In this document: piece by piece, positions 46,736 through 56,757 of the stretch
Numbering within the stretch: the stretch's first letter is position 1
How the letters are laid out: each line of letters starts with the position of its first letter
Assembly (NCBI RefSeq): GCF_001424045.1
Contig: NZ_LMQB01000027.1
Coordinates: 151,399 to 215,398 of the forward strand
Source: Rhizobium sp. Leaf371
GTDB lineage: Bacteria; Pseudomonadota; Alphaproteobacteria; Rhizobiales; Rhizobiaceae
Direction of reading: 5' to 3'
Length of the DNA: 64,000 bases
The notes under the pieces: model-generated
Databases searched by the model: none
What the model was told of the DNA's origin: nothing
The model's input: the letters and a program-made list of their open reading frames with translations, nothing else
Translations under genes and position numbers: made by a program

Positions 46736-48237
46736 CGGAAGAACTGGCGGATCCGTTGCCCGTCACGCTCGATCTCGACGCGCCAGAAAGCCGGATCGTC
46801 TGACGCCGCCTTCACCAGCGTCTCGGTCTTATCGATCGGCACGCCATTGACGGCGATGATGATATCCTTCGGCGCAAAGCCGACGCGGGCGGCGGGAGAG
46901 CCGCGGTTGACGGCCGTGATCACGACACCTTTCGACGCGGCCGACATGTGAAGCTCGTCGGCGAGACGCGGCGACAGGTTGCCGACGACGGCGCCGGCGA
47001 ACGGCGTGCGGCCCTCGATCAGCCGCTCGTCGCGCGGCGCCGTTTCCGGCGCGCGTTCGAGCCGCAACGTGACCTCACGCACCTTGCCGTTGTTCGCAAC
47101 GCTCAGCCGCGCATCCTTGCCGATGCCGACCGTGGTCAGGCGGTAGCCGAGCGCGTCTGGATGTTCGACAGCGATGCCGTTGACGGCGGTAACCACTTCG
47201 CCGGGCCGGATACCCGCCTTCTCCGCCGGGCCGCCTTCGATCACGGAACTGACCAGCGCACCCCGCGCCCGATCAAGCCCAAGGGCGTCGGCCACCTCCG
47301 AGGTGACCGGCTCGAAGCTAGCACCGATGAAGGGACGTACGAAGCTGCCGGTGCCGCCCTTGGCCGATTCGATGAAGACCTTCACGAGATTGGCAGGAAT
47401 GGCGAAGCCGACGCCGTTGGAGCCACCGCCGCGCGAGAAGATGGCGGTGTTGATCCCAATCAGCTCGCCCTTCATGTCGATCAGACCGCCACCCGAGTTG
47501 CCCGGGTTGATGGCGGCATCCGTCTGGATGAAGAAGCCGAAATCGCTGCCGGGCGTCACCTGGTTGCGCGCCAGGGCCGAAACGATGCCGCTCGTCACCG
47601 TCTGACCGACGCCGAAGGGATTGCCGATCGCGAGCACCAGATCGCCGACCTCGACGCTGTCGGAGTCTCCGAGCGGGATCGTCTGAAACGGCGCACTGCC
47701 CTCGATCTTCAGAACGGCGAGGTCCAGGCGGTCGTCCTTCAGAACCACCTTCGATTCGAATTCCCGACCATCCGCCAAGGCGACCTTGATGTCGTCGGCA
47801 CCTTCGATGACGTGATTGTTGGTCACGACGATACCGTCCGCACCGACGATCACGCCCGAGCCGAGCGACGACTGCTTTTCGGAGCGATTCGGCATGCGCT
47901 GACCGAAGAACTGCTGCAGGAACGGATCGTCCGCCAGCGGAGAACGGCTCTCGACGAGTTTTTCCGCATAGACATTCACCACGGCGTTGGCCGTCTGCTT
48001 GACGAGAGGCGAAAAGGACATCTGCATCTCGGCGCGGCTTTCCGGAACGGTCTTGACCGTGCCGTCCGCCGCGCTGCTCGTGCTCGCCACCGGCGTCGCC
48101 ACCGCGCTGGTCTTCAGCGGGTCGATGGTCGGATGGGACTCACCGAGATCCGTCGGCGCTACGAAATGCGCAAGGAACATGATGATGACGAGGCCGGCAA
48201 TGCCGGACAGGACGAGCGACAATGGCGAGCGGTGCAT
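46732..48237 (-). CDS. degQ: DegP/DegQ-type periplasmic serine endoprotease
   Basis: A 501-residue HtrA-family protease and chaperone. A hydrophobic signal or anchor (about 5-27) leads to the trypsin-like domain with His in TNNHVIEG, Asp in DDRLDLAVLK and Ser in NPGNSGGGL, then two PDZ domains (about 285-385 and 400-495). The gene symbol reflects family resemblance; a DegP paralogue cannot be excluded. ATG 48235-48237 is used. Overlaps rarA. Lies after the terminator of the ribosomal cluster. Confidence 0.9.
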   Translation of the reverse strand: MHRSPLSLVLSGIAGLVIIMFLAHFVAPTDLGESHPTIDPLKTSAVATPVASTSSAADGTVKTVPESRAEMQMSFSPLVKQTANAVVNVYAEKLVESRSPLADDPFLQQFFGQRMPNRSEKQSSLGSGVIVGADGIVVTNNHVIEGADDIKVALADGREFESKVVLKDDRLDLAVLKIEGSAPFQTIPLGDSDSVEVGDLVLAIGNPFGVGQTVTSGIVSALARNQVTPGSDFGFFIQTDAAINPGNSGGGLIDMKGELIGINTAIFSRGGGSNGVGFAIPANLVKVFIESAKGGTGSFVRPFIGASFEPVTSEVADALGLDRARGALVSSVIEGGPAEKAGIRPGEVVTAVNGIAVEHPDALGYRLTTVGIGKDARLSVANNGKVREVTLRLERAPETAPRDERLIEGRTPFAGAVVGNLSPRLADELHMSAASKGVVITAVNRGSPAARVGFAPKDIIIAVNGVPIDKTETLVKAASDDPAFWRVEIERDGQRIRQFFR

Positions 48238-48378
48238 GGGGAACCCTTGATGCAGAGGTAACAGGCTTGTCGAGGAGAAATAGGATGAAGCGACGGGAAA
48301 GCAAAGCCACCGTCTTCGGCAAAAGCATGGCGGCGACGGCGTCGCCTGAGGGGTTACGGTGCGCCGGCGCCGGAAACG

Positions 48379-48408
48379 AAAACAGCCGGACTTTCGCCCG
48401 GCTGTTTT
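48379..48408 (-). terminator. Terminator of the rplQ end of the ribosomal cluster
   Basis: An 11-bp perfect stem (AAAACAGCCGG/CCGGCTGTTTT) on the minus strand, 22 bp past the rplQ stop; the second arm ends in TTTT and is followed by CGTTT. It separates the ribosomal cluster from the protease gene. Confidence 0.85.
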
Positions 48409-48430
48409 TAGACTGATCTGCCTGAAAAGA

Positions 48431-48856
48431 TCAGGCTGCTTCAGCGGCGTCCGCTTCGGCTGCAACGCGAGCCTTGTCGGCTGCGCCCTTGGCATCGACG
48501 TCGCGATCGACGAATTCGATGACCGCGATCGGGGCGTTGTCGCCCTGGCGATAACCGGCCTTCATGATGCGAAGGTAGCCGCCGTTGCGGGTGGCGTAAC
48601 GGGTGGCGATCGCATCGAACAGCTTGGCGACGACGGTCACGTCACGGATCTGCGAGATGGCCTGACGACGGGCGTGCAGGTCGCCACGCTTGCCGAGCGT
48701 CACGAGCTTTTCGACGATCGGGCGGATTTCCTTGGCCTTCGGCAGCGTCGTGATGATCTGCTCGTGCTGGATCAGCGAAGCCGCCATGTTGGCGAACATC
48801 GCCTTGCGGTGGCTGGCGGTACGGTTCAGCTTGCGGCCGGCTTTCTGGTGGCGCAT
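48431..48856 (-). CDS. rplQ: Large subunit ribosomal protein L17
   Basis: Component of the 50S subunit near the peptide exit tunnel. 141 residues: a conserved core [43 protein letters not shown], a helical middle, and an acidic Ala-rich tail (about 120-141) longer than in E. coli. Last gene of the cluster, 136 bp after rpoA. A short stem AAGGCAG/CTGCCTT (48962-48984) follows rpoA but has a poor T-run. Confidence 0.97.
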   Translation of the reverse strand: MRHQKAGRKLNRTASHRKAMFANMAASLIQHEQIITTLPKAKEIRPIVEKLVTLGKRGDLHARRQAISQIRDVTVVAKLFDAIATRYATRNGGYLRIMKAGYRQGDNAPIAVIEFVDRDVDAKGAADKARVAAEADAAEAA

Positions 48857-48992
48857 GGCTATTCTCCTTTATGCAGGTGTCGCTCTCTCTGGAGGACCTG
48901 CCGTTTCCTGGCACATACAGGCACCGTGCGATGTCTCGCATGGCCTGCTGTTTGACGGGGAAAGGCAGAGTTTCGACCTGCCTTGTCTGTTC

Positions 48993-50003
48993 TTAATACT
49001 GGTCTTCGTAGCGCTTTGCGAGATCTTCGATGTTCTCGGGCGGCCATGCGGGCACTTCCATGCCGAGGTGCAGGCCCATGGAAGCGAGAACTTCCTTGAT
49101 TTCGTTCAGCGACTTGCGGCCGAAGTTCGGAGTCCGGAGCATTTCGGCTTCCGTCTTCTGAATGAGGTCGCCGATGTAGACGATGTTGTCGTTCTTCAGG
49201 CAGTTTGCCGAGCGAACGGACAGTTCGAGTTCGTCCACCTTCTTGAGAAGCGCCGGGTTGAACGCGAGTTCGGTAACGGCTTCCTCTTCGGCTTCCTTCT
49301 GCGGCTCGTCGAAATTGACGAAAACGCCGAGCTGGTCCTGGAGAATACGCGCTGCGAACGCAACGGCATCTTCACCGGTCACGGAGCCATCGGTCTCGAT
49401 CGTCATCGACAGCTTGTCGTAGTCGAGAACCTGGCCTTCGCGGGTGTTTTCCACCTTGTAGGACACTTTCTTGACCGGCGAATAGAGGCTGTCGACCGGG
49501 ATGAGGCCGATCGGTGCATCTTCCGAACGGTTGCGATCCGCCGGAACATAGCCCTTGCCGTTGTTGACCGTAAACTCCATGCGGATCTCTGCGCCCTCGT
49601 CGAGCGTGCAGATCACGTGGTTCGGGTTCAGGATCTCGATGTCGCCGACCGTCTGGATGTCGCCAGCCGTGACCACACCCGGGCCCTGCTTGCGGACGAC
49701 CATGCGCTTGGCATCGTCGCCGTCCATCTTGATGGCGATTTCCTTGATGTTCAGGACGATGTCGGTGACATCTTCGCGGACGCCCGGGATCGAGGAGAAT
49801 TCGTGCAGAACGCCGTCGATCTGTACGGCCGTGACGGCGGCCCCGCGGAGCGAGGAGAGAAGAACGCGACGCAGCGCGTTGCCGAGGGTCAGACCGAAGC
49901 CACGCTCAAGCGGTTCCGCGACAAGGCTGACCTTGGTGCGACCGGAAGACGTGAACTCGACCTTGTTCGGCTTGATCAGTTCCTGCCAGTTTTTCTGAAT
50001 CAT
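48993..50003 (-). CDS. rpoA: RNA polymerase alpha subunit
   Basis: 336 residues. N-terminal domain (1-235) for core assembly with [21 protein letters not shown] and [14 protein letters not shown]-terminal domain (about 250-330) for UP element and activator contact, [30 protein letters not shown] 50001-50003 ([14 protein letters not shown]) is the standard alphaproteobacterial start; the longer open frame upstream is shadow. Confidence 0.97.
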   Translation of the reverse strand: MIQKNWQELIKPNKVEFTSSGRTKVSLVAEPLERGFGLTLGNALRRVLLSSLRGAAVTAVQIDGVLHEFSSIPGVREDVTDIVLNIKEIAIKMDGDDAKRMVVRKQGPGVVTAGDIQTVGDIEILNPNHVICTLDEGAEIRMEFTVNNGKGYVPADRNRSEDAPIGLIPVDSLYSPVKKVSYKVENTREGQVLDYDKLSMTIETDGSVTGEDAVAFAARILQDQLGVFVNFDEPQKEAEEEAVTELAFNPALLKKVDELELSVRSANCLKNDNIVYIGDLIQKTEAEMLRTPNFGRKSLNEIKEVLASMGLHLGMEVPAWPPENIEDLAKRYEDQY

Positions 50004-50103
50004 ATGTTTTGCCTTCCGTTCGTTGCCACCATCCATTCGTGGCAACGGAGCCCTGAAGCGCCGGCGAGAGCGATCTCCCGCCGGACCTGATGACGAGTGC
50101 GTA

Positions 50104-50493
50104 TCAGACGCGGCGCTTCTTGCGCGGACGGCAGCCATTGTGCGGGATCGGCGTCACGTCGCGAATGGACGTGATCATGAAACCCGCTGCCTGAAGGGCG
50201 CGCAGAGCCGATTCACGGCCGGAACCCGGGCCCGTGACTTCGACTTCGAGTGTCTTCATGCCGTGTTCCTGCGCCTTCTTGGCAGCATCTTCAGCGGCGA
50301 TCTGCGCTGCGAACGGGGTCGACTTGCGCGAGCCCTTGAAGCCCTTCGAGCCGGCCGACGACCATGCAATGGCATTGCCCTGCGCATCGGTGATGGTGAT
50401 CATCGTGTTGTTGAACGACGAGTTCACGTGGGCGACGCCCGTCGAGATATTCTTGCGTTCGCGACGACGTACGCGTGTGGCTTCCTTGGCCAT
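50104..50493 (-). CDS. rpsK: Small subunit ribosomal protein S11
   Basis: 129-residue platform protein of the 30S subunit. Typical motifs: [24 protein letters not shown] and the terminal [16 protein letters not shown] 50491-50493 ([10 protein letters not shown]) starts the family N-terminus; an open stretch upstream belongs to the structured spacer. Its leader contains the covarying repeats and the large hairpin described separately. Confidence 0.97.
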   Translation of the reverse strand: MAKEATRVRRRERKNISTGVAHVNSSFNNTMITITDAQGNAIAWSSAGSKGFKGSRKSTPFAAQIAAEDAAKKAQEHGMKTLEVEVTGPGSGRESALRALQAAGFMITSIRDVTPIPHNGCRPRKKRRV

Positions 50494-50518
50494 ATTAACC
50501 CTTTCACGGATCTCTGCA

Positions 50519-50646
50519 CCGCCGTAATTCCAGCGGCTACACCGGGGAGACCTGCTCCCCACTTTCATCAGCGATGCCGGAACCCTTCAGGGGCTCCCCG
50601 GCATCGCGGCGATATCAACGCTGCCGTATTTCCAGCAGCTCCACCG
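50519..50646 (-). repeat. Two covarying hairpin repeats flanking a long hairpin in the rpsM-rpsK spacer
   Basis: 24-bp copies at 50521-50544 and 50623-50646 agree at 21 positions. Each forms a small stem: CCGC/GCGG in one and CTGC/GCAG in the other, so the differing base pair is compensated. Between them is a 10-bp stem (50571-50580 with 50598-50607) with an inner CCCT/AGGG. Function unknown. Confidence 0.6.
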
Positions 50647-50676
50647 AACAACGGCCCAGGCCGTCCTCGACATACC

Positions 50677-50706
50677 AAAAAGAGGCCGGTGCTTCGCACC
50701 AGCCTC
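50677..50706 (-). terminator. Intrinsic terminator after rpsM
   Basis: On the minus strand GAGGC-t-GGTG pairs with CACC-g-GCCTC around CGAAG, followed by TTTTT. It lies 21 bp after the rpsM stop, inside the ribosomal cluster, so rpsK may need read-through or its own promoter. Confidence 0.7.
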
Positions 50707-50727
50707 CTCACCCCCGTTTCCGGGAGA

Positions 50728-51096
50728 TTATTTCTTCTTGCCGGCAATCGCCTTTGCCGGACCCTTGCGGGTGCGGGCATTGGTGTGCGTGCGCTGGCCG
50801 CGAACGGGCAGCGAGCGACGATGACGCAGGCCGCGGTAGCAGCCAAGGTCCATCAGACGCTTGATGTTCATCGACGTCTCGCGACGCAGGTCGCCTTCGA
50901 CCTGGTATTCGCGGTCGATGGCTTCGCGGATCTGAAGAACTTCAGCATCCGTCAGCTGATGCACGCGGCGTTCAGCCGGGATACCGACCTTTGCGACGAT
51001 TTCCTGTGCGAATTTCGGTCCGATCCCGTGAATATAGGTGAGCGCGATAACAACGCGCTTTGCCGTCGGGATGTTGACGCCAGCGATACGAGCCAC
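50728..51096 (-). CDS. rpsM: Small subunit ribosomal protein S13
   Basis: 122-residue head protein of the 30S subunit contacting the P-site tRNA and bridging to the 50S. Motifs: [26 protein letters not shown] and [24 protein letters not shown]. Starts with GTG at 51094-51096. There is a strong promoter-like element 165 bp upstream and a 242-bp spacer after adk. Confidence 0.97.
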   Translation of the reverse strand: MARIAGVNIPTAKRVVIALTYIHGIGPKFAQEIVAKVGIPAERRVHQLTDAEVLQIREAIDREYQVEGDLRRETSMNIKRLMDLGCYRGLRHRRSLPVRGQRTHTNARTRKGPAKAIAGKKK

Positions 51097-51260
51097 GTCT
51101 GTTCTCCTTGCTTCCAGTTGCCATCCGGCAATAGGTGCTTCTATGCAGCCTTGAATAGCCGTCAGTTTCAATTTTCGTTCGGAACACGGGACAAAAGCCC
51201 AGCCCGGACTTCACTTGTGAAATCCGCGCCATTCCCCTGCATGTTGCGAGTTAGCGCGGT

Positions 51261-51289
51261 CTTTAGACGGAATCGGCCGGAAAAGTCAA
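51261..51289 (-). promoter_or_regulatory. Candidate promoter for rpsM inside the ribosomal cluster
   Basis: Minus strand -35 TTGACT (51284-51289), 17 bp, -10 CTAAAG (51261-51266). It lies in the spacer between adk and rpsM, giving a leader of about 155 nt. The match to the rhizobial pattern is good. Confidence 0.55.
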
Positions 51290-51338
51290 CTCCCGGCCAG
51301 TCCTTTTCTTGTCCAACAAGGCTATGCGCCCGGTATCG

Positions 51339-51935
51339 TCAGACTTCGGCCGCAGCCGAAGCAAGAATCTCGTTGATCTGTCGCGTGACTGTTTCCACAG
51401 GCGCCATTCCGTCGAGCGTCTTCAGCTCTCCGGTCTTCGCGTAATGCTGCGAAAGCGGCGCGGTCTTCTCGCGATATTCGACAAGACGCTTCTTAACCGA
51501 TTCTGGATTGTCGTCCGAGCGAACTTTACCGCCGGCCGCCAAAGTTTCCGCGACTCGGTTCTCGATGCGCCGCACGAGCGCGTCCTCGTCGACCTTCAGC
51601 TCGATGACCGCATCGAGCTTCAGACCCTTCTGGTCGAGCATGTGCCCGAGAGCGATCGCCTGCGGGACCGTGCGCGGGTAACCGTCCAGGATAAAGCCAC
51701 GGGCGCAATCCTCGGCATCGATTCGGTCCGAGACGATCTCGTTGACGATCTCGTCGGATACGAGCTGGCCCGCATCCATCACGGCCTTTGCCCGCTTGCC
51801 GACGTCGCTCTCCTCCGCGACGGCAGCACGCAGCATGTCACCGGTCGACAACTGGGGAATGCCGAAGCGTTCCGTCAGAAGCTTGGCCTGCGTCCCCTTG
51901 CCGGCCCCGGGCGGTCCTAAAAATATCAGTCTCAT
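51339..51935 (-). CDS. adk: Adenylate kinase
   Basis: Balances ATP, AMP and ADP. 198 residues, so it has the short lid typical of alphaproteobacteria instead of the long one with zinc-binding cysteines. P-loop [10 protein letters not shown] (7-16), the AMP-binding STGDMLR and the GYPRT motif are present. Start ATG 51933-51935 overlaps the secY stop (ATGA), hence translational coupling to secY. Confidence 0.97.
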   Translation of the reverse strand: MRLIFLGPPGAGKGTQAKLLTERFGIPQLSTGDMLRAAVAEESDVGKRAKAVMDAGQLVSDEIVNEIVSDRIDAEDCARGFILDGYPRTVPQAIALGHMLDQKGLKLDAVIELKVDEDALVRRIENRVAETLAAGGKVRSDDNPESVKKRLVEYREKTAPLSQHYAKTGELKTLDGMAPVETVTRQINEILASAAAEV

Positions 51936-53272
51936 CGGCCCCTCTTCCCTCCACGCAACTTCGACTTCTTGATCAGCCCTTCATACTGCTGGGCGATCAG
52001 ATGACCCTGTATCTGTGCTACAGTATCCAGCGTCACGCTGACAACAATCAAAAGCGATGTACCACCAAGGTAGAACGGCACCCCGGTCTGCGCGATGACG
52101 AATTCCGGAAGGATGCAGACGAAGATCAGGTAGACCGCGCCAATGACGGTAATGCGCGTCAGGACGTAGTCGATGTATTCCGCCGTCCGCTCACCCGGGC
52201 GAATGCCGAGGATGAAGCCGCCATGCTTCTTCAGATTGTCTGCCGTATCCTTCGGATTGAAGACGATGGCCGTGTAGAAGAAAGCGAAGAAGGCAATCAT
52301 CGCGGCATAGAGGATCATGTAGAGCGGCTGGCCGTGCGCAAGCGACCCTACGATGGTCGTGGCCCAGCCGGGGAGCGTGGCGCTGTCTGCGAAGCCTGCG
52401 AGGGTCGCGGGAAGCAGCAGCAGAGAGGATGCGAAGATCGCGGGGATGACGCCGGCCGTGTTCAGCTTTAGCGGCAGATGCGAGGTGTCGCCCTGGAACA
52501 TCCGATTGCCGACCTGGCGCTTCGGATACTGGATCAGCAGGCGACGCTGTGCCCGCTCGACGAAGACGATGAGCGCGATGACGGCGACGACCATGATGAT
52601 GATGCCGAGAATCAGCGGCGTCGAGAGCGCGCCTGTGCGGCCAAGCTCCAGCGTACCGGCTAGAGCCGTCGGCAGGTGGGCGACGATGCCCGCGAAGATG
52701 ATGAGCGAGATACCGTTGCCGATGCCGCGCGAGGTGATCTGCTCGCCGAGCCACATCAGGAACATCGTGCCGCCCAGCAACGAGATGACGGTGGAGATGC
52801 GGAAGAACCAGCCCGGATCGTTCACGAGACCGTTGCCGCTCTCCAGACCGACAGCGATACCATAGGCCTGCAGCAGGCCCAGGAGCACCGTGCCGTATCG
52901 CGTGTACTGGTTGATGATCTTGCGGCCCTGCTCGCCTTCCTTCTTCAGCTGTTCCAGCGACGGAACGACCGAGGTCATCAGCTGGACGATGATGGAAGCG
53001 GAGATATAGGGCATAATTCCGAGCGCGAAGATCGCCATGCGCGAGACCGCGCCGCCGGAAAACATGTTGAAGAGACCGAGGATGCCGCCGCTCTGTCCCT
53101 GGAAGGCCTGCGCGAACGCATCGGGGTTCAGGCCGGGAAGCGGGATATAGGTGCCCAGCCGGTAGACCAGCAGCGCGCCAAGCGTGAACCAGAGGCGCTT
53201 CTTGAGGTCCTCCGCCTTCGCGAACGTTCTGAAATTGAGATTGGAGGCGAGCTGTTCCGCTGCAGAAGCCAT
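51932..53272 (-). CDS. secY: Preprotein translocase channel subunit SecY
   Basis: 446-residue channel of the general secretion pathway. Ten transmembrane helices; conserved [12 protein letters not shown] plug area, [11 protein letters not shown] (helix 2), [11 protein letters not shown] and the C-terminal cytoplasmic region. Starts [15 protein letters not shown] 315-bp spacer upstream contains a terminator-like hairpin after rplO and a promoter-like element, so secY-adk may form a separate unit. Confidence 0.97.
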   Translation of the reverse strand: MASAAEQLASNLNFRTFAKAEDLKKRLWFTLGALLVYRLGTYIPLPGLNPDAFAQAFQGQSGGILGLFNMFSGGAVSRMAIFALGIMPYISASIIVQLMTSVVPSLEQLKKEGEQGRKIINQYTRYGTVLLGLLQAYGIAVGLESGNGLVNDPGWFFRISTVISLLGGTMFLMWLGEQITSRGIGNGISLIIFAGIVAHLPTALAGTLELGRTGALSTPLILGIIIMVVAVIALIVFVERAQRRLLIQYPKRQVGNRMFQGDTSHLPLKLNTAGVIPAIFASSLLLLPATLAGFADSATLPGWATTIVGSLAHGQPLYMILYAAMIAFFAFFYTAIVFNPKDTADNLKKHGGFILGIRPGERTAEYIDYVLTRITVIGAVYLIFVCILPEFVIAQTGVPFYLGGTSLLIVVSVTLDTVAQIQGHLIAQQYEGLIKKSKLRGGKRGR

Positions 53273-53357
53273 GCGATTCTCCGCGTAGCCAGTTCCGAAC
53301 CCGCGGCGTCAGACCCGGCCGACTCCGGAAAAGCTTGAATTACGTTTCTGCACGACG

Positions 53358-53386
53358 TCTTAGAACCAAATCGATTGAAAGAGCAA
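53358..53386 (-). promoter_or_regulatory. Candidate promoter for secY-adk
   Basis: Minus strand -35 TTGCTC (53381-53386), 17 bp, -10 CTAAGA (53358-53363), 86 bp before the secY start. The -10 box is similar to that of rpsM. Confidence 0.45.
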
Positions 53387-53545
53387 TCATGCGCTTGTCG
53401 ATATCTCCAGGCATCGCGTCACATTCCCTTGAAATGTGACCCGTTCGCCCGGCGCTATCCGGCTCGAAGATTCTGGCCGACACGGCCCTTGTCCCCTGCC
53501 CTTCACGTCTTGCCCGCGCTCGTCGCGCGTCCTCCAGACGCAATA

Positions 53546-53576
53546 AACCGCCCGGTGTGTAGCACCCCGGGCGGTT
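53546..53576 (-). terminator. Terminator-like hairpin after rplO
   Basis: A 10-bp perfect stem AACCGCCCGG/CCGGGCGGTT with an 11-nt loop, followed by TATTG on the minus strand. It lies 12 bp beyond the rplO stop. The T-run is modest, so partial termination is more likely than full. Confidence 0.6.
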
Positions 53577-53587
53577 CGACTTCAAGA

Positions 53588-54070
53588 TTATTCGCTGGCA
53601 GCGACCGGCTTGGCGGACAGCAGCTTGATGGAGCCGCCGGCCTTTTCGATCTTCTCGATCGCGGACTGCGAGGCACCGGCCACTTCGATCGTGACCTTGC
53701 CCTTGAGTTCGCCGTCCGAGAGGATACGAACGCCGTCGCGGGCGCGACGGATGATGCCGGCGGCCTTCAGTGCAGCGGCGTCGATCGTGGCGGCAGCGTC
53801 GAGCTTCTTGGCATCGATCGCGGTCTGGATACGGCCGAGCGACACGACAACAAAGTCCGAACGGAAGATGTTGTTGAAGCCGCGCTTCGGCAGACGACGG
53901 TAGATGGGCATCTGGCCGCCTTCAAAACCGTTGATCGCGACGCCGGAACGGGCCTTCTGACCCTTGACACCACGGCCGGCCGTCTTCCCGGAACCGGAGC
54001 CGATACCACGACCCAAACGCTTGCGCGAATGGGTGGCACCTTCGTTGTCTCTGACTTCATTCAGCTTCAT
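53588..54070 (-). CDS. rplO: Large subunit ribosomal protein L15
   Basis: 160-residue 50S protein. Glycine-rich N-terminus [28 protein letters not shown], then the [17 protein letters not shown] motif and a C-terminal alpha-beta domain. Follows rpmD with 13 bp spacing. Confidence 0.97.
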   Translation of the reverse strand: MKLNEVRDNEGATHSRKRLGRGIGSGSGKTAGRGVKGQKARSGVAINGFEGGQMPIYRRLPKRGFNNIFRSDFVVVSLGRIQTAIDAKKLDAAATIDAAALKAAGIIRRARDGVRILSDGELKGKVTIEVAGASQSAIEKIEKAGGSIKLLSAKPVAASE

Positions 54071-54083
54071 GATGGTATCTCCC

Positions 54084-54284
54084 TCACTTCTCGTCGATAA
54101 CGCGGACGAGGTGCTGGACGGACCGGATCATGCCGCGAACGGAAGGTGTGTCTTCCAGCGTGCGCACCCGGTGCATCTTGTTGAGACCCAGGCCGATCAG
54201 CGTTGCACGCTGGCTGGCGGGGCGGCGGATGGGGCTGCCGATCTGCTCGACAGTAACCGTCTTACCGGTGGTTTCAGTGGCCAT
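54084..54284 (-). CDS. rpmD: Large subunit ribosomal protein L30
   Basis: 66-residue 50S protein with the family motif [28 protein letters not shown]. Slightly longer at its N-terminus than the E. coli form. Lies 13 bp after rpsE. Confidence 0.96.
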   Translation of the reverse strand: MATETTGKTVTVEQIGSPIRRPASQRATLIGLGLNKMHRVRTLEDTPSVRGMIRSVQHLVRVIDEK

Positions 54285-54297
54285 CGTACGGACTCCC

Positions 54298-54867
54298 TTA
54301 TTCTTCCGACGTGACGCCAGCCGCTTCGCGACGGGCCTGCAGCGTGGCGAACTTGAGGCCGCGCTGTGCCGCGATGTCCTTCGGGTGCATCTGGTTCTTC
54401 AGAGCATCGAAGGTGGCGCGGATCATGTTGTAGGGGTTGGACGAACCGGTCGACTTGGCAACGACGTCGTGCATGCCGAGCGTTTCGAAAACAGCGCGCA
54501 TCGGGCCGCCGGCGATGATGCCGGTACCGGCCTTGGCCGAACGCAGCAGGACCTTGCCGGCGCCGTGGCGACCGTGAACGTCATGATGCAGGGTACGGCC
54601 GGAGCGCAGCGGAACGAAAATCAGTTCGCGCTTGGCAGCTTCGGTGGCCTTGCGGATGGCTTCCGGCACTTCGCGTGCCTTGCCATGACCGAAGCCGACG
54701 CGGCCCTTCTGGTCGCCGACGACGACGAGAGCAGCGAAGCCGAAACGACGGCCGCCCTTCACCACCTTGGCGACGCGGTTGATTGCGACGAGCTTATCGA
54801 CGAATTCGCTGTCGCGCTCTTCGCGGTTCTGGCGGTCGTCGCGAGAACCTCTTCTTTCTTGTGCCAT
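54298..54867 (-). CDS. rpsE: Small subunit ribosomal protein S5
   Basis: 189 residues. Double-stranded RNA-binding-like N domain ([28 protein letters not shown]) followed by the S5 C domain; the latter is involved in translational fidelity. ATG 54865-54867 ([11 protein letters not shown]); upstream in-frame codons are in the 191-bp spacer after rplR. Confidence 0.97.
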   Translation of the reverse strand: MAQERRGSRDDRQNREERDSEFVDKLVAINRVAKVVKGGRRFGFAALVVVGDQKGRVGFGHGKAREVPEAIRKATEAAKRELIFVPLRSGRTLHHDVHGRHGAGKVLLRSAKAGTGIIAGGPMRAVFETLGMHDVVAKSTGSSNPYNMIRATFDALKNQMHPKDIAAQRGLKFATLQARREAAGVTSEE

Positions 54868-55026
54868 TGTCCTTTTCCTTTTTCTTTTCCGGGTGCAATC
54901 GGCAGATTGATCGGTGCCGCCCCTCGCAAGTGCCAGAGTACGGCGAATTCCCGACATGGCTTCGGCCCGGATGTACCGGGCCGGCCCGTCGTGGAAATGG
55001 GAGCCTTACTTCTCTTCGTCAGATTC

Positions 55027-55049
55027 GGAAAGCCGGAAACCGGCTTTCC
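55027..55049 (-). terminator. Hairpin after rplR
   Basis: A perfect 10-bp stem GGAAAGCCGG/CCGGCTTTCC with a TTT loop on the minus strand, 9 bp past the rplR stop. There is no T-run after the stem. A second hairpin CGGCCCGG/CCGGGCCG lies at 54963-54983 in the same 191-bp spacer. More likely a processing or pausing structure than a strong terminator. Confidence 0.4.
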
Positions 55050-55058
55050 TCACCGAAC

Positions 55059-55421
55059 TTAGAAGTTGAGGCCACCTTCGCGGGCGGCTTCAGCCAGGGC
55101 CTTGATACGGCCATGATAGATGAAGGCGCCACGATCGAAGACGACGTCCTTGACGCCGGCTTCGGATGCACGCTCCGCGAGGAGCTTGCCGACGGCAGCA
55201 GCTGCCGCCGTGTCGGCGCCCGTCTTCAGAGACGTGCGCAGACCGGTGTCGAGCGTCGAAGCGGACGCCAGCGTCGTGCCGGCGACATCGTCGATGACCT
55301 GTGCGTAGATGTTCTTCGACGAGCGATGAACCGACAGGCGTGGACGGCCGTTGGCGACCGCCTTGATTTGACGACGAACGCGCGAAGCGCGACGTACAAG
55401 ATTATCTTTCCTGCTAGCCAT
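55059..55421 (-). CDS. rplR: Large subunit ribosomal protein L18
   Basis: 120-residue 5S rRNA-binding protein. Motifs: [36 protein letters not shown] and the C-terminal [25 protein letters not shown]. Lies 12 bp after rplF. Confidence 0.97.
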   Translation of the reverse strand: MASRKDNLVRRASRVRRQIKAVANGRPRLSVHRSSKNIYAQVIDDVAGTTLASASTLDTGLRTSLKTGADTAAAAAVGKLLAERASEAGVKDVVFDRGAFIYHGRIKALAEAAREGGLNF

Positions 55422-55433
55422 TTCGCGTGATCC

Positions 55434-55967
55434 TTACTTCTTCTTGCCTTCTTTGCGGATGATCCGCTCGCCCGCGTACTTCACGCCCTTGCCCTTGTAG
55501 GGCTCGGGGCCGCGATATTCGCGAATCTCTGCGGCCACCTGGCCGACCTGCTGCTTGTTGATGCCCGAAACGACGATTTCCGTCGGCTTGGGAACAGCGA
55601 TCGTGATGCCTTCCGGCGTCTGGTAGACGACGTCATGGCTGAAGCCGAGTGCCAGTTGCAGGTTCTTGCCCTGCAGGGCCGCGCGGTAACCGACGCCGTT
55701 GATTTCGAGCTTGCGCTCGAAGCCGTCCTTCACGCCCTTCAGGATGTTCTCGACCATCGTGCGGGACATGCCCCACTTGGAACGAGCGTCCTTGGACTGG
55801 CTGACCGGCTCGACGACAACGGCATTGTCCTCAAGCTTGACAGAGACTTCGTCGTTGGCGACGAAGAACAGTTCGCCCTTCGGGCCCTTTGCCGTCACCT
55901 TCTGTCCATCGACAGTCGCGGTGACACCAGCGGGAACCTGAACGGGCTTCTTACCGATACGAGACAT
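55434..55967 (-). CDS. rplF: Large subunit ribosomal protein L6
   Basis: 177 residues with two related domains. It binds near the sarcin-ricin loop. Signature [16 protein letters not shown] near the C-terminus. 42 bp after rpsH. Confidence 0.97.
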   Translation of the reverse strand: MSRIGKKPVQVPAGVTATVDGQKVTAKGPKGELFFVANDEVSVKLEDNAVVVEPVSQSKDARSKWGMSRTMVENILKGVKDGFERKLEINGVGYRAALQGKNLQLALGFSHDVVYQTPEGITIAVPKPTEIVVSGINKQQVGQVAAEIREYRGPEPYKGKGVKYAGERIIRKEGKKK

Positions 55968-56009
55968 GTTTCAATCCTGTCTGTTCGTTCTGGAGATCCC
56001 TGTTCCGTA

Positions 56010-56408
56010 TTAGAATACGGAGCAGAGGACCTCGCCGCCGACGTTCTGTTCACGAGCCTGGTGATCGGCCATCACACCCTTCGGAGTCGAAAGGATGGTG
56101 ATGCCGAGACCGTTCGCGACCTGCGGAATGGACTTGACCGAGACATAGACCCGGCGGCCCGGCTTGGACACGCGGCCGATCTCACGGATCACCGACGCGC
56201 CTTCGTAGTACTTCAGCTCGATGTTGAGCTCGGACTTGCCGTTGTCGAAATCGACTTCGGAATAGCCGCGGATGTAGCCTTCGGACTGCAGCACGTCGAG
56301 AACGCGGGCACGCAGCTTGGAAGCCGGCGTCGTTACGTTCGTCTTGCGGCGTGCAGCGCCGTTACGGATACGGGTGAGCATATCGCCCAAGGGATCAGTC
56401 ATTGTCAT
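56010..56408 (-). CDS. rpsH: Small subunit ribosomal protein S8
   Basis: 132-residue central-domain protein of the 30S subunit, the translational repressor of the spc operon in E. coli. Motifs: [17 protein letters not shown] and the C-terminal [29 protein letters not shown]. Whether it regulates here is unknown. 12 bp after rpsN. Confidence 0.97.
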   Translation of the reverse strand: MTMTDPLGDMLTRIRNGAARRKTNVTTPASKLRARVLDVLQSEGYIRGYSEVDFDNGKSELNIELKYYEGASVIREIGRVSKPGRRVYVSVKSIPQVANGLGITILSTPKGVMADHQAREQNVGGEVLCSVF

Positions 56409-56420
56409 TTGCCCGTCTCC

Positions 56421-56726
56421 TTACCAGCTCGACTTCACGATACCCGGAATCTTGCCGAAATTGCCCAGTTCGCGCAGGGCGATACGGGACATTCCCAGCT
56501 TCCGGTAGTAGGCGCGCGGACGGCCGGTGACTTCGCAACGGTTGCGAACGCGGGTCTTCGACCCATCACGCGGCAGGCTTGCCAGTTTCAGAGTTGCCTT
56601 GAACCGCTCTTCGATCGGAAGAGACTGGTTCATGATGGTCGCCTTCAGCTCGGCCCGCTTGGAGGCCTGCTGGGTAACCAGCTTGCGGCGGCGCTTGTTC
56701 TTTTCAACTGCGCTCGTTTTCGCCAT
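56421..56726 (-). CDS. rpsN: Small subunit ribosomal protein S14
   Basis: 101-residue long-type S14 without the zinc-binding cysteines of short paralogues. Motif [41 protein letters not shown] at the C-terminus. 31 bp after rplE. Confidence 0.97.
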   Translation of the reverse strand: MAKTSAVEKNKRRRKLVTQQASKRAELKATIMNQSLPIEERFKATLKLASLPRDGSKTRVRNRCEVTGRPRAYYRKLGMSRIALRELGNFGKIPGIVKSSW

Positions 56727-56757
56727 GAAACGTAATCCTTCTGCTTGTCGTTACGGC

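Larger units (their letters stand above)
53273..53587. other. Structured 315-bp spacer between rplO and secY
   Basis: No gene is supported. It holds the rplO terminator hairpin, a GTCACATT/AATGTGAC stem (53418-53440) with a 7-nt loop, and a promoter-like element close to secY. An open stretch on the minus strand is not gene-like. Confidence 0.6.

Noticed and set aside
53418..53440. CRP-like binding site (GTCACATT...AATGTGAC)
   Set aside because: The arms have the opposite order to the CRP consensus TGTGA-N6-TCACA; kept only as a stem or unknown operator.
53340..53585. 81-codon minus-strand open frame between rplO and secY
   Set aside because: Covers the terminator hairpin and the promoter-like element; no family resemblance.
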